Assembly (NCBI GenBank): GCA_964020085.1
Contig: OZ026601.1
Span: forward strand, 4,855,335 to 4,919,334
Length of the DNA stretch: 64,000 nucleotides
Origin: Micromussa lordhowensis
Lineage: Eukaryota > Cnidaria > Anthozoa > Scleractinia > Lobophylliidae
Reading direction: 5' to 3'
Notes under the pieces: model-generated
What the model saw: the letters and a program-made list of their open reading frames with translations, nothing else
What the model was told of the DNA's origin: nothing
The model's database searches: none
Part shown: one piece after another, positions 12,201 to 23,000 of the stretch
How the letters are laid out: every line of letters begins with the position of its first letter
Numbering within the stretch: the first letter of the stretch is position 1
Made by a program: the position numbers and the translations under genes

Positions 12201-15200
12201 ACTGGAAGGAAGTTTTGCAGGTGTTTATAAAATGTGTGAAAAGGATTTACACAAAATACAGCTGTAAGCTCAATAATCATCAAATTAACGTGGTATATGT
12301 AAGTAACTGTATAAAAAAATACCTCATGCCAAAAAAGAGGCTTTCACTCAGAAGAAATTGAATCTAAATAAAGCTGACTTTTTGCTCCTGAGGTTTATTT
12401 CAGGGGGGAGGGGGGGGGGTGGAGCTTGTTGTGAGGGCTTAATGTTTGGAATGCCTTGTTTTTAGAAAAATTTATTTTTGGAAATTTACAGCTCATGAAC
12501 AGTGATCTATGCTGAGAAAGTAGCCAAGGGGTTTAATTTTTTTTTAGAAACCACAAAATCTTAATCAAGTATAACATGCTAGTGTAATTTGTTGAAAATG
12601 TAAGGTTATATTTTGTATTTTCATTAACATCTGTATGTCACTTATTTTTAATTATAGCCTCCATCTGACCACCTTGTGTCTCCAGTACAAACCACCAGTC
12701 GTCGCTTGTGCATGCATCCACCTTGCATCCAAATGGTCCAATTGGGAGGTAACATTGTCATTCATGAAAGTACACTAGGCATGCTCTAAATTAAGTATTT
12801 TTCCAGCTTCCTATATTTTTCAAGGGGGAGGCATTATGGCCTCATGGTCAGTGCACTTGTCTCCCAGGATCGAGCTTGTCTCCAGCTTGATGGGCTTCTT
12901 GGCTCGTATGCAGATTTTACCTTTTTTACCCTCCATTTTTCAATGTCAATGCGCTTGTAACATGATACACCACAGTTAAAACCACATGTTGATTTAATCC
13001 TGACCAGTTTAAATTTCCTTTAGTATCACATTCAGAAACGTATTTCTCTCCTAGATTCCTCAATCAAATGATGGCAAAGACTGGTGGGAATACATTGATT
13101 CTAGTGTCAGCAAATCATTGTTAGATGGTATGGATTATTTTCTTACTTATCATCAGATTGGATTTTAAATTAGTATTTCTTGTAACAGTATAGAATTAAT
13201 GAAGGAATTTACATGTTTTAGGCCCAGATCCAGGCTGGTTTCTACTGGTTTATGTAAACCCCTCTAGAAGTTTGTGTCTTTGGGGCTTGTTGTTTCGAAA
13301 ATCGGTCACAATTTATCCTGGTCCATGCCTGTATCTGTTTCTTATTTCAGTGCTTTGAATGTTGAAAATAGTTTACTGTTTCATTGATCTGCTTCAGACA
13401 TTGCACAAGACTTTCTGAAAGTCATGGAAAAGTGCCCCAACAGGCTGAAGAGAAAGATCAGCTCTGTCGCCAACCTAAAGGCAAGGCATACAGCTGGATA
13501 ATAAAGATATTTTTAGCAACATAGTTTTGCAGGCATTGCAGCAAACCCCTCCTTGCATGTTCATGTACCTCGCTCCTGTTCCATAGATTAGCTCACTGGT
13601 GTAAATTTTAATGCGATAGAATAAGGCTGTAGAAAACAGCTGGAAATATAGTTCGTAGTTTGGAATGCAAGCTACTCTGAAAACAGTTTGTAGCTCGCAC
13701 AATTAGATAATGAGTCTGAGATTTCTACCGCGTGATAGTTGAGAAGGACGCAGCCCGAGTCAACTATCACGCATAGAAATCGAGAGCGAATAATCTAATC
13801 CTCCGTAGGAAAAAAGAAGGTGACTGGTACATTTACCCATGGCTCTTGGTGAATGAGAACCTTAACAACTCTAATAAAAATGTACAGAAAAGTTATAAAA
13901 TCTTCAAAACTAGGCTACACAATGTCCTTAGTACAGGGACAAATATTGTAAAAGTTTGGCTTTCATTGTGCCTTATTGGCTGTGTTAGGGTCGCAAGGTA
14001 TTGTGGTAAAACATACAGCCGCCGTCTTTTTTCCTACGGTGGATTGCTTTAGTATAATTCTACTAGTCGTTCAAAGTTTCATCTAGATCCTCTTCACAGA
14101 CACGGTTTCGAAAACGCAAAGAAGCGGCCGCCACCTTTTTGAGAACTGCACACTGCTAGGTTACTCACAATGTACAACAGAATAGAGAGTGAGTGGTGTA
14201 GCGTAGCCAGCAAGAGAACAGCCTTCCTGATAGAACGCTAGTAGAGTTATAGTAGAACTCATTGATAGAGCGTACGGCATGTAAGTTCAGTACCTGTCGG
14301 GTAAAATCAATTACTTTTCGATCAGCTTGTCTCAGTTGCGGTTTATGCATGGAAAGAATTCTGACACTGACAATTCTTTGTAGGTAATGAAATGCCTCGG
14401 TTATCTTTTGCTGACTTTGCAGGGCGTATCACACAGCAAGGTGAAGGGAGAGTCAAGCAAAACAAGCAATGGGGCAGCTAGTACTAGCTTGGGTGCTTCG
14501 ATTCACAATAGCCTGGACGGAGCTCATAACGGGTATGCTTCGTATGATGGATCATATTTTACAAATGACTTGGACGGGAAGGTGGCGCACAAGCCAAAAA
14601 CTGAGAAGGATAGGGAAAAGGATAAAGAGAAACGAAAGGAATCGTCCCTGGGTAAACTCAAACCCTTGCCAGTTTCATCCACAGTGACTGCATCCAGCGG
14701 GGCAAGTTCGTCGGCTGTTACCACAGCCATGCCTCCTTTGCCGCCGCTCCCTCCTCTTACGTCAAAATATGCAACTGTTTCTACAGCTGCAGCGAGTCAG
14801 TTAACACCAGGCAGTGACGCAAAGATTTCTACGTCTACGGCGCATTCGACATCTGGGGCGTCACTGTCTACAAAAGATTCTTTGTCGTCGCGCGGCAAAC
14901 ATAGACATCATCATCAGGAGGACGGGCAACCTGCGAAGAAGCACAAGTCCTCGCACAATCACTCCCAACGCCCCCACTCATCCTCGCATCGAAAGTCGAG
15001 CGCGTCGTCTCAATCGTCTGATTCTTCGCCGACTAAAAGCGTCAAGCATTCTCATTCATCGTCTCAGCACAAAAGCTCCAGCCATGCTGTCAAGCCGTCG
15101 CATCCGCTTCATCACTCTCAACCCGGGCACTCGTCCTCCCAAGCTTCCTCTCATTCTTTGCACTTGCACTCTTCCAAAAAACCTCACCCATCGTCTCACC

Positions 15201-15640
15201 ACGCGTCTTCAAGTCACAAGCCTCCGTCTCACCACGGGCACGGTCACAAGTCCTCCTCGGGTACACCGCAGCCCTCTAAAAAACATTCTTCTAGTTCAAT
15301 GAAACCGCCAGCAATGGTTGTTCCATCGCAACCAGCGGCTCAACCAATGACTCCTCCACCGCCCCCACCCCCTCCTCCCTCCATGGACTTTAACATGCTC
15401 TCCTCGTTGAACACACCAGCTACACTGGGTGGTTTTCCAGGCGCAGATATTCAACCTCCTCTTCCTGGCGGGCAATTTACGGCGCAATTTTTACAATCAC
15501 CTGCTTTTCCGTCTGGTTTGATGCCAGGAATGATGCCAGGAATGATGCCAGGAATGATGCAAGCAATGGTTCCCCCTCCACCTCCCCCAGAGCCCGAACC
15601 GTCATCACCCCCACCACCACCCCCTCCACCCTTACCGTGA
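6296..15640 (+). CDS. CCNT1: Cyclin T (P-TEFb regulatory subunit), ten exons
   Basis: Cyclin T pairs with CDK9 to form P-TEFb, which phosphorylates RNA polymerase II and its pausing factors in the nucleus. Exons are 6296-6456, 6572-6653, 7741-7869, 8512-8572, 10672-10734, 11835-11880, 12658-12748, 13055-13127, 13398-13480 and 14423-15640, with consistent phases, encoding about 668 residues (vertebrate cyclin T is about 730). Exons 1-9 form two cyclin boxes: [15 protein letters not shown] and DMGQRL near the start, [19 protein letters not shown], then [19 protein letters not shown] and NRLKRK at the end. The last exon encodes a long disordered tail with a His/Ser-rich segment (HRHHHQED onward) and Pro runs. 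Intron 9 appears to be GC-AG. Whether it equates to vertebrate T1 or T2 cannot be decided, because the family probably has one cnidarian member. Confidence 0.93.
7166..7457 (-). mobile_element. tRNA-derived SINE, family A (copy 1)
   Basis: Read on the minus strand it begins with a tRNA-like head (GTGGCCTCATGGTTAGTGCG, then a B-box-like GGGTTCGAGTCC), continues through a conserved body (CTTGGGCAAGACACTTCAC, CTCTCCACCCAGGTGTATAA, CATCCCATCCAGGGGGGAG) and ends GGCTCGTATCCAGACTTT. Copies also occur at 23944, 51397 and 60062, which define the family boundaries. It lies in cyclin T intron 2. Confidence 0.85.
8962..9215 (+). mobile_element. tRNA-Leu-like SINE, family B
   Basis: The head, GGCAGCATGGCCGAGTGG with a later GGTCCCGGGTTCAGG, resembles a leucine or serine tRNA with A and B boxes. 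It is followed by a non-tRNA body (TTTCTTGGTAGTCCCCAGTT, then AAATAGCCAACTAGT and CCAGTTGGGATTTCTAAC). The cloverleaf is not maintained. It lies in cyclin T intron 4. Confidence 0.7.
9216..10397. mobile_element. 1.2-kb terminal-inverted-repeat element
   Basis: TATATGTTGTGGTT at the left pairs with AACTACAACATATA-type sequence at the right. Both arms then carry the same run of AAACTGGTT / AACCAGTTT motifs over about 90 bases. The interior is AT-rich and has no long frame. It contains a tRNA-like segment at 9490-9590. No clear target duplication was found. It lies in cyclin T intron 4, directly after the family B SINE. Confidence 0.55.
9490..9590 (-). mobile_element. Possible tRNA-derived SINE fragment
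   Basis: On the minus strand, TGGTCAAGTGGTAATAT is A-box-like and GCAGTTCAAATCCTGGTGAG is B-box-like, with about 40 bases between. Position inside the TIR element suggests a later insertion or a captured promoter. Confidence 0.4.
10896..11355. mobile_element. 460-bp MITE with 15-bp terminal inverted repeats and internal hairpin
   Basis: ACAAGGTCTTGGCAT (10896-10910) is exactly inverted at 11341-11355. Inside, a long hairpin spans about 10975-11125, with arms built on GTTATAGAAACAC, GTGGAAGTTTGGGAGAAC and a central CTGTGG. Sequences resembling this hairpin recur near 8150-8215 and 56225-56335. It sits in cyclin T intron 5. Confidence 0.75.
12826..12930 (+). mobile_element. Family A SINE relic with internal deletion
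   Basis: The head (GGCCTCATGGTCAGTGCAC) is joined after about 35 bases to the family 3' end (CTTGATGGGCTTCTTGGCTC then GTATGCAGATTTTACC). The whole middle body of about 190 bases is missing. It lies in cyclin T intron 7. Confidence 0.65.
13480..14422 (+). other. Candidate GC-AG intron 9 of cyclin T
   Basis: Exon 9 ends AACCTAAAG and is followed by gcaagg, with no GT donor nearby that keeps phase. The acceptor is tttgcag before GGCGTATCAC. The AAG|gcaag context matches the usual strong consensus of GC-AG introns. Confidence 0.6.
13702..14050. repeat. Composite hairpin repeats in cyclin T intron 9
   Basis: A foldback at 13702-13799 pairs ATTAGATAATGAG...GCGTGATAGTTGA with its complement. A second inverted pair brackets the next 240 bases: CCGTAGGAAAAAAGA near 13803 and TCTTTTTTCCTACGG near 14025. 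Which ends define one element is unclear. Confidence 0.5.
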
Positions 15641-18362
15641 CATCAGGGGGGGGGGGAGGCTGGAGCTGTTTGCCATATGGACCTGTCGCTAGCGCAGAGG
15701 AATGATTTCGTTCTTCATGTTGAAAATGTTGATGTGTCCCTCATCTAGACAAGTCTCGAATGGCGCATCTTCGATTGTTTCTTTTGGGTTTATTTTTTGC
15801 ATCTTTAGTACTAGTTTCCTACCTCAGTAGACTTAGCTTTGATTTTAGAGAATTTTGTACAACATTTGAAAAAATGGCATAATATGTTTTCTTGCCACAT
15901 CTCTAGCGCTTTGAAAGACCCACTATTAAAGAGTCTTTTGATAAGTCGTGGAACTAGAAACTGTTAAGGGTAGAGAGAGAGAGCCTTTGAAACAAAGTGG
16001 ATGAGATAGATACCTGCTAACAAGTTGACAGGGATTTACAACTCTTATAAATGCTATTTGCTTAAGAAAAAAACATAAAAAAGGGGAAGGTCTTGTAAAC
16101 AAAACAATCTCTTTTTCCTGTTCGTTTTTACTTCTGCATGTTTAAAAGAATGTGCAATGTTTACGATACATTTTGCTTGAAACTGATACACTTTTGAGTT
16201 TCCTGGGAATTGTTTCAAGTCGCCAAAAAATTGCTGTTCTCCCGAAGCGGTGTTCATAAGAGTTGTCACTGCCCCGAAATAATCACTTTCTAATGAAGGT
16301 TACAATTCTGTCAATAAGATTCAATTTATACGTGTTCTGTTTATATAGAGGCCCCATTACCCACAGGGCGGGATTATGGCTAAAAGTGATGTGATGTGTA
16401 TTTTTACAAAATTTTGTGCTACTCAGTAGGGTGTACAAAAATTCGGAGAAGGAAATGTCACACCATTGAAATAAGAGTGAAAAGAATGAGGTTTATTAAA
16501 CAACAAAAAAATATATTAAAAATTTACAAAATTCGAAAATAGACCACGGGTATACGCGTGGAAAAGCGATAGATTTTTGTATTATTTAAATTCAAATTGG
16601 ATATGACAGCAGACATGACCAGAAATTTAATTTAAACTATTTACATGTACTATCAACATTAATGATTGCAAAATTCAAATTATTTAGTTACATTATTATT
16701 GCACATCTTAAAGACAAGAGATACGCAGAGATAATAATTAGCTCTCGCGTAAGGTTTTTCAGTGCTTCTGTTTGCTGGCCCTGAAAATGGTAAAAAAAGA
16801 CAAGTGTCTAGGTGTTCGTTGTCAGTATTTCAAGCAAACGTAACTTGATACGCGTTGCTTAAATTGATAGTTTATTTTTGATTATTGCCGATATCATTAG
16901 ATATCAGATGATGACGTATTGTATGCGATTAACTGTTAATTTATTTTGAAAATAGACATTGTGGAAAGACGTAGAGAATGACAAGTATGTGTGAGTGTAG
17001 ATAACTGGTGGTATAAAATGGTTATTGTATTGATAAGTAGTTACTGCAGAGGGGAATTGCCGTGTCGTCGAAAACCAGGCGAAAATATGTCACTTAAAAT
17101 TTCCAATTTCACTTGAAATTATTGCATTATGAGGGATGCAGATTGCGAGGGTAACAGGAGTAAGGGAAATTTTCTTGAAGGAGCAGCGTTTCGGATGCCT
17201 TTGTCTTTCAGGTAAATTTTTGAAGCTTGAAAAAATTTGCAGTTCTTCGCTCGCAATCCGCCTCTCATTGTTAGTTCTCCTAGTCTCTGTTTGGTTTATA
17301 ACGACTACTGAGTGTTTCCCTACCTTAGAAAAGTGCTATTTTGCCGTTTCTTTCTGATTGAAGTTAATGACGTTAACTATTTGCGTAGCAAAAATGATTC
17401 AATGTGTCCAGACCGTTGCTCCTTTATACCGGCTCATAATTTGTACATTGTACTGAGGTAAGCTGTGAACGAACTGCCATTTAGAGAAACTGTTGTGTTG
17501 TCCCGCCCTTTCTAGTAATTGGTTAGTCTGGTTCACATCTATCCACCTCATTCCCAGTGTCCTCTCCTTTCGTTGAAAGAGTGACACCTTGGGACCGAGG
17601 TCATTGGCCAACTCCTCCCTGTTCGCGATATTTATGTGAAAACGAAGCACTGCTATATTTTAATCTGAGCACTTGTACAGGTCTCGAGCTCTGGAAGCTT
17701 AGCTGATGCACTAAAAATTGCACGCCATGCGGAATAATTTTGGATGATACTTTTCCGGAAACTTTGCTGGTCAAAGAATGAATTATTTGTCAGTTTATAT
17801 AAAGGCCTTTCTTCCAGAGTTTCTGCTGGTAATTTAATATATAAAGATGAAGCGTAAAACACCTCGCATATAAAGGTACCTGATGTAGAGTTGCAAACAG
17901 TAATTACTAGACAGTACTGTATGGTGACTTATCGAAAATAAAAACTCCCAGTAGTTTATTCAGTATAATTTAACTACTTAATTCATAAGGAGAAGAGTTT
18001 CTTCCATTTGTAGGAAGAATATTTCTGATCTGTTGAGCCATTGTTAGTTGGTTCTGACGATAATTTCAAAGTTACTAGTTAAATAGTTTAATGTATTAAA
18101 TGTTACTGAATAGAAAATAGAACTTTATTTGCATATGTGGCTTGTTTCGATATTCCACCAAGATTACGTGGTCTTACAAAAATACAGATGCCTCCCTCTG
18201 AAGTAAGCGCGCAATGAAGGAAGAAAGGTGATCACCGCAAAAAGATGGGGAGATGGAGATCAATTCCGCGACTGAATATCTCCCACTTAATTTCCCTACC
18301 GCGTTACCACCCGAGAAGACCACTTTAAGAGCCCAAGTACGTTATACCGAGTAAGGTAATCC
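15641..18362. other. Cyclin T 3' UTR and intergenic DNA, no gene seen
   Basis: A G-run directly follows the stop codon. Beyond that the sequence is AT-rich with stop codons in all frames. The short frames present have no recognisable domain and are not flanked by convincing splice sites. Confidence 0.5.
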
Positions 18363-18481
18363 CTGACTCGTCCCCAGTCGTCTCCATACAGCACGCGGCA
18401 TATGATCTCACCTTGCGCTCCCTTTCTTGGTACCCATCTCTCCGATCCCTGCACTGTATAAAGACGATTGGGACGAGTCAG
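18363..18481. repeat. Inverted-repeat element (119 bp)
   Basis: CTGACTCGTCCCCAGTCGTC at the left end is inverted at the right end as GACGATTGGGACGAGTCAG. It lies in the spacer between the converging cyclin T and KANSL2 genes. Confidence 0.6.
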
Positions 18482-19067
18482 CCTCTTTAGTTATGTAAGA
18501 CATGCGTTTGTGGTTGTTTTGGGTGGAGGTAGATGCTTTTCAAGCAGCTTAGGCTGCCCACGTGAGCAAACTCCACGTCAGGATTGGCATTTTCTTGACC
18601 CTGCTGGGATTTCTGAAACTGATCTAAAAATGACTTGAGGGCCATTAACTTGAGAATGAGACCTGCGGGATTAAATCTCTTACTCTTCATCTTGTCTTGA
18701 TCACACCTAATCGTATATCAAAATAATCTTTTTGCACCAAAAAACGCACGTCTTCCTATCCCCTCTGACAAGCACTTTCCAGACAGTTTTATTCCGGTGG
18801 ACTCCCCTCGGGTAACATTCTATCCCCTAAAATTTTCCTAAAACCCTCTCGCAGGACACGATCCTGAGGATGCAAAATGAAGAAAGAAAGATAGAAAACG
18901 AGCTTGTTGTAGAAAAATACTGGGCGCATTCTCCAGTGCCATGCGCTGGCTCAGAGAAAACCATCGTGCATCCTTAGAGGTGTTGTAATATAGAGGCCCT
19001 TTGCATAATCCTGTCCCGTGACCATGTCAATCGCAAGAATCAAAAGGAAAGAGCAGAAACATTGCCA

Positions 19068-19262
19068 TTCTCTACATGCACAATCCCATAATACACCTCT
19101 TTTACCCCCAAAAAAATTTTCATTGGCATTGTTTTCGATTACTCTTGGGACACCTTCATGTCCCATGAGAAATCGCAAACCATAATTATGGAAAATTTGG
19201 GGGGCGGGGGGGGGGGGGGGGTAAGAGAGGTGTATTATGGGATTTGTGCAAGTAGAGAAATT
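19068..19262. repeat. Inverted-repeat element with G-run
   Basis: TCTACATGCACAATCCCATA with ATACACCTCTTTTACCCCC (from 19071) is inverted as GAGAGGTGTATTATGGGAT with TTGTGCAAGTAGAGAAA (to 19260). A homopolymer G run at about 19201-19221 lies next to the right arm. Confidence 0.6.
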
Positions 19263-19268
19263 GGAAGT

Positions 19269-19759
19269 TTACCGTGTGGCATGAAATTTTCGCGGGAGTT
19301 TAATTTCGCGGATTTTGTATTTTTCGAGTTTCTCGGAAACAAATTTTCGCGAATTTACTGCGGAAGCCGTATGGGAATTTCGTTGTTTACAGTATTGTTT
19401 ATTTTTAATTGGTCAACTTGCGATTACAATTCAAAGCGGGTACGGAGGTATGATTCATACTGCAGTGCTATCTAATGGGTGACAGAGTTACGTACAGAGT
19501 TGTCTTTTCAGAAATAATTTAAAAAACAAATTTACTCAAGGACGGCAGACTCTCAATTGCATTACCGTAATTATTGTAAAGAAAGTACGGTAGGTCATTT
19601 TCGTTACACTGTTTAGTAATGTAAATAAAAGGAGTTAATTTTTGCGGAATTTTTTTAGGCCGGAGTTTGTTTTCACGAGATTTAGTTTTCGCGGATCGAT
19701 GAAAAATCCGCGCAATTAGCGAAAATTAGACACCACGAAAATTTAATGCAACACGGTAA
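19269..19759. mobile_element. 490-bp TIR element rich in TTTTCGCG motifs
   Basis: TTACCGTGTGGCATGAAATT at the left corresponds to the complement of the right end (AATTTAATGCAACACGGTAA). Both arms and the interior repeat TTTTCGCG/CGCGAAAA motifs. No coding frame of note. It lies 300 bp downstream of the KANSL2 stop. Confidence 0.6.
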
Positions 19760-20058
19760 GTAGGCGGTTTTTTGGGATTTTTATGTTGGAATAATTTATG
19801 GATAATAACGTGGAAGGTTGAAAGTGGCGACAGTCGTAGAAAAAAGTAACGTATTTACTCAGAAGATGTACAACTACATACAAGAGACGAAGATAGTGAA
19901 TGATGAATTATTCAACATCAACTGTGATTTCGAGTTGTTGTGTAAACCTGACAAGGAATTCCTGAATGCTTGATTCGCCCAACACAGCGAGTTCAAACAT
20001 TGAAGTTCAGTTTGTTTTCCGCCACAACAGTATTTTCTAGTAACATCCCTCGTCTGGT

Positions 20059-23000
20059 TTACAGTTTAGTTGAGGTGTTTGGTTCTTGGGGCTTCACTGG
20101 ATCCATTTTAGTGTCTTTGTTCGTTTCCTTGCTCGGTATTGACGTGATTGCTCTGAAAGGCTTGGAGCTTGCTGCAGTCATCCCAGCTGGTAAGTGCTGG
20201 AAGGTTTTTATGGGGGCAGCACGATGCGTTTCGTTTGTAATCGAAGGCTTTGTACTGGTGGTTTTCAATGACTGTCCTGCGGAAGAACTGGTCGTTGTTG
20301 AGGACGGTGGATGAACTGAACTGGCAGAGGTTACTAATGGAGCTTGTTTTGCATTAATGGGCCCAGTGGGAGAGGTACCTCGGGAGGTGCCCTTCGGGGA
20401 CTCATGAGAGAGGAGAGCTGGTGATGCAGCTTGCGAGGGGCTCTTTGAGACAACCTGTGACACCTTCTCAGAGGGTTCTGTTGGTGGAGGTTTTGTTACA
20501 ACTGGTGGTGCGTTTTTTGAGGAGGTGCTGGGTGTACAAGTACCATGTGAGGTGGCAGCCTGTGTAGTACCTTGTGTGACACTTTGGGACACAGGCGCTG
20601 AAGCAGACACTGACACTTGAGTTGAATCCTCCTTGGGCTTAGAAACCACACTTGGTGTTACTTTTAACTGTTCGGGTTGTTTACCAGGAGAGGCCGGCTT
20701 CTGGGATGAGACATTTGCAGTGTTACTGGTGACAGATGAGCAAGTGTCTGTCGTCTTTGGTTCCACGCTCACGTGCTTCTCATTTTCCTTCACTTCAGTT
20801 GAATCATCAGGTGCTTTAGACTCAACATCAGCTTTGTTCCTTTCAGCAGGTGCACTGCCAACACTCTGCTCTTTATCACTGCTGCTCGGCAACGACTTGG
20901 AGTCTGTCACTGAGGACTGCTGGGCACCACTCACACTTGCCAAAGGCGTCCCTTGTAACGGCACCTGCGGGCTGCTACAAACTGCTACAAGGCTTGCAGC
21001 TGCCAGACCGGGGGAGATACTTTCCGAAGCAAGCTCACGGCCAGGAGTGGGAGCTGAAGCCGCGCTCGAGCTCGCAGAGGTTTCTGCAGCAATAGCGGGT
21101 TCCTTGGCATCTAGAACAGTCTTCTCGTCATTGTTGTCGACTTCCATTTTCTCTGGAGTTGTAGAGGGAGGGTTGCTGATCTGTGTGGTGGGAAGCGATG
21201 AAGTGGCAGCAGCTAGCTGAGGCTGAGCCGTGACGAGTCCGGAGTCAAGTGACTGGCCAGAGGTGTCTGGTGCTACCAGAGCACTGGTTTTCTGTTGAAG
21301 AGCTTCTGATACGTCCGCTTCACTTTCCTTGTGGTCTATTGCTCTGGCTTTCCTTAACCTGCAAAATAAATACATATCACATTGCAGGATGCAGTTTGGA
21401 TTCTAAGCGCACTTCAACGAGGGACGGACCCTTTTTTCTTTCGGGGAGGGGGCACAGCAAAAAACTGCTGAAAGAAAAATGTGCAATGGAAGCCATGGGG
21501 AAAAATGTCGAGCAGGTGCTTTCTACTATCATTATTTCGATTTTCGATGTTCTTGCTAAGGCTATCGCCCAATAGTTCTTTCTAAGGCTATTGCTCACCA
21601 AAAACAATCATACATAAGGTTCCCAAAGGTGAAAGAAAAATTTCATGTCCCAGAAAATTGCCCAAACCCCCACCACTCAAAAAAATATGGTCTGTACCTA
21701 CATATAGAAAAAAGTACTATTGGGACATAACACACTAGCTCCCAAAGCGTGCAAACCAAAATTACAAAGCGTTAAGCAGCTCGATTTGTGTTCCTCTGCG
21801 TCACAAACGACTCCAGTTCCTTGAGAAGAAATTCCTTCCACTATACTCACTTTGCTCGTTCCTTAGCATTGATGAGGTCCTTGCTTACGTCGGGCCTTTT
21901 CATAGTTTTGGGAAGCTCCTCGTGCAGCCTGCACGCAGACTGGGTAAAGATCTTAGGGACATTCCTGTCACATTGACTTTCACCTTTGGATGGAAATGTG
22001 CACTTCTGAAAGAGCAGTTGGTTTGGATCATGTGTGATGTCTGCAGATGTGTCAAGGAATCATGGACTATTAGGTCAAAGTCTGCACTAATCTAAGGAAT
22101 AGAGGAGTTAGCAGGGATTTCAATAACGTTTTTAGCAGGAGGGTAACTGGTTTTCACAGGTGGGCAAAAGATTTTAAACTGAACCTCTTTTTAAAAAACT
22201 TTCTCTAGATAATCAAACCAGGCAGGCAAAATTGTCGTCACAGACGGTCTTGAAATTTACCCGAGTTAGATAGCTAATCAGTTCCAACCCTTGATTAAAT
22301 TCTGTTTCTGTACCATGAAGCGACAAGAAATGTCTGTTTTCCCCCTCAATGGGAATCTAGTCCATTACGTATGGGTTATTGACCAAGTGTGAGGTCAAGA
22401 TGGCTGGATATTGGCGTTTATGGACCGAGACGGAGTTGAGGTCCATAAACACGCAAAAAAAGAACGAGCCATCTTGACCGAACAAGCTTGGTCAATAAAG
22501 GATTTATTATATGGCTTTTGGGGAAATTCTTCTTGCGGGACATGGCGGGTAGTCCCGAGCAGGCAAGATGACTCCATCTTGCCCGCTCGGGTAGCCAATC
22601 ACAGCGCAGGATTTGATTCATCTTGCCCGCTCGCAGAGCTAGCCATATATTAAAGGTTACTATTGTTTCCTTCTAACAGTTCATTTACATAATCAGGGCA
22701 AGCACTCATAGTCGTTTTATAAGCCAGCAAGCATCTTCCTACATGTATGTCAGACTTGATGTAATATGGCACCGATCCTAATGTGTTAAATACATTGTAG
22801 ATCCACAGTCCAATGACAAGACACCAACAAACACAGACTAGATTTCTATACACTTACAGTAAGCTATACTATTAAGAAATTCTCTTTCATGAATTTCTAA
22901 GCAAATTTAACAGTCGCATAGGAGATTGCAATTTTAAGGATACGTTTCATACAATGTTTTGTGAGCGGCAAAACCTTTTCTGTACATCTGTTTCCTCCAG

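Noticed and set aside
14814..15302. 162-codon plus-strand frame inside the cyclin T last exon
   Set aside because: It is a +1 shadow of the His/Ser-rich coding sequence, giving Arg/Thr/Leu-rich nonsense.
20633..21220. 195-codon plus-strand frame antisense to the KANSL2 last exon
   Set aside because: It mirrors Ser/Thr/Ala-rich codons on the opposite strand. KANSL2 splicing and homology support the minus strand.
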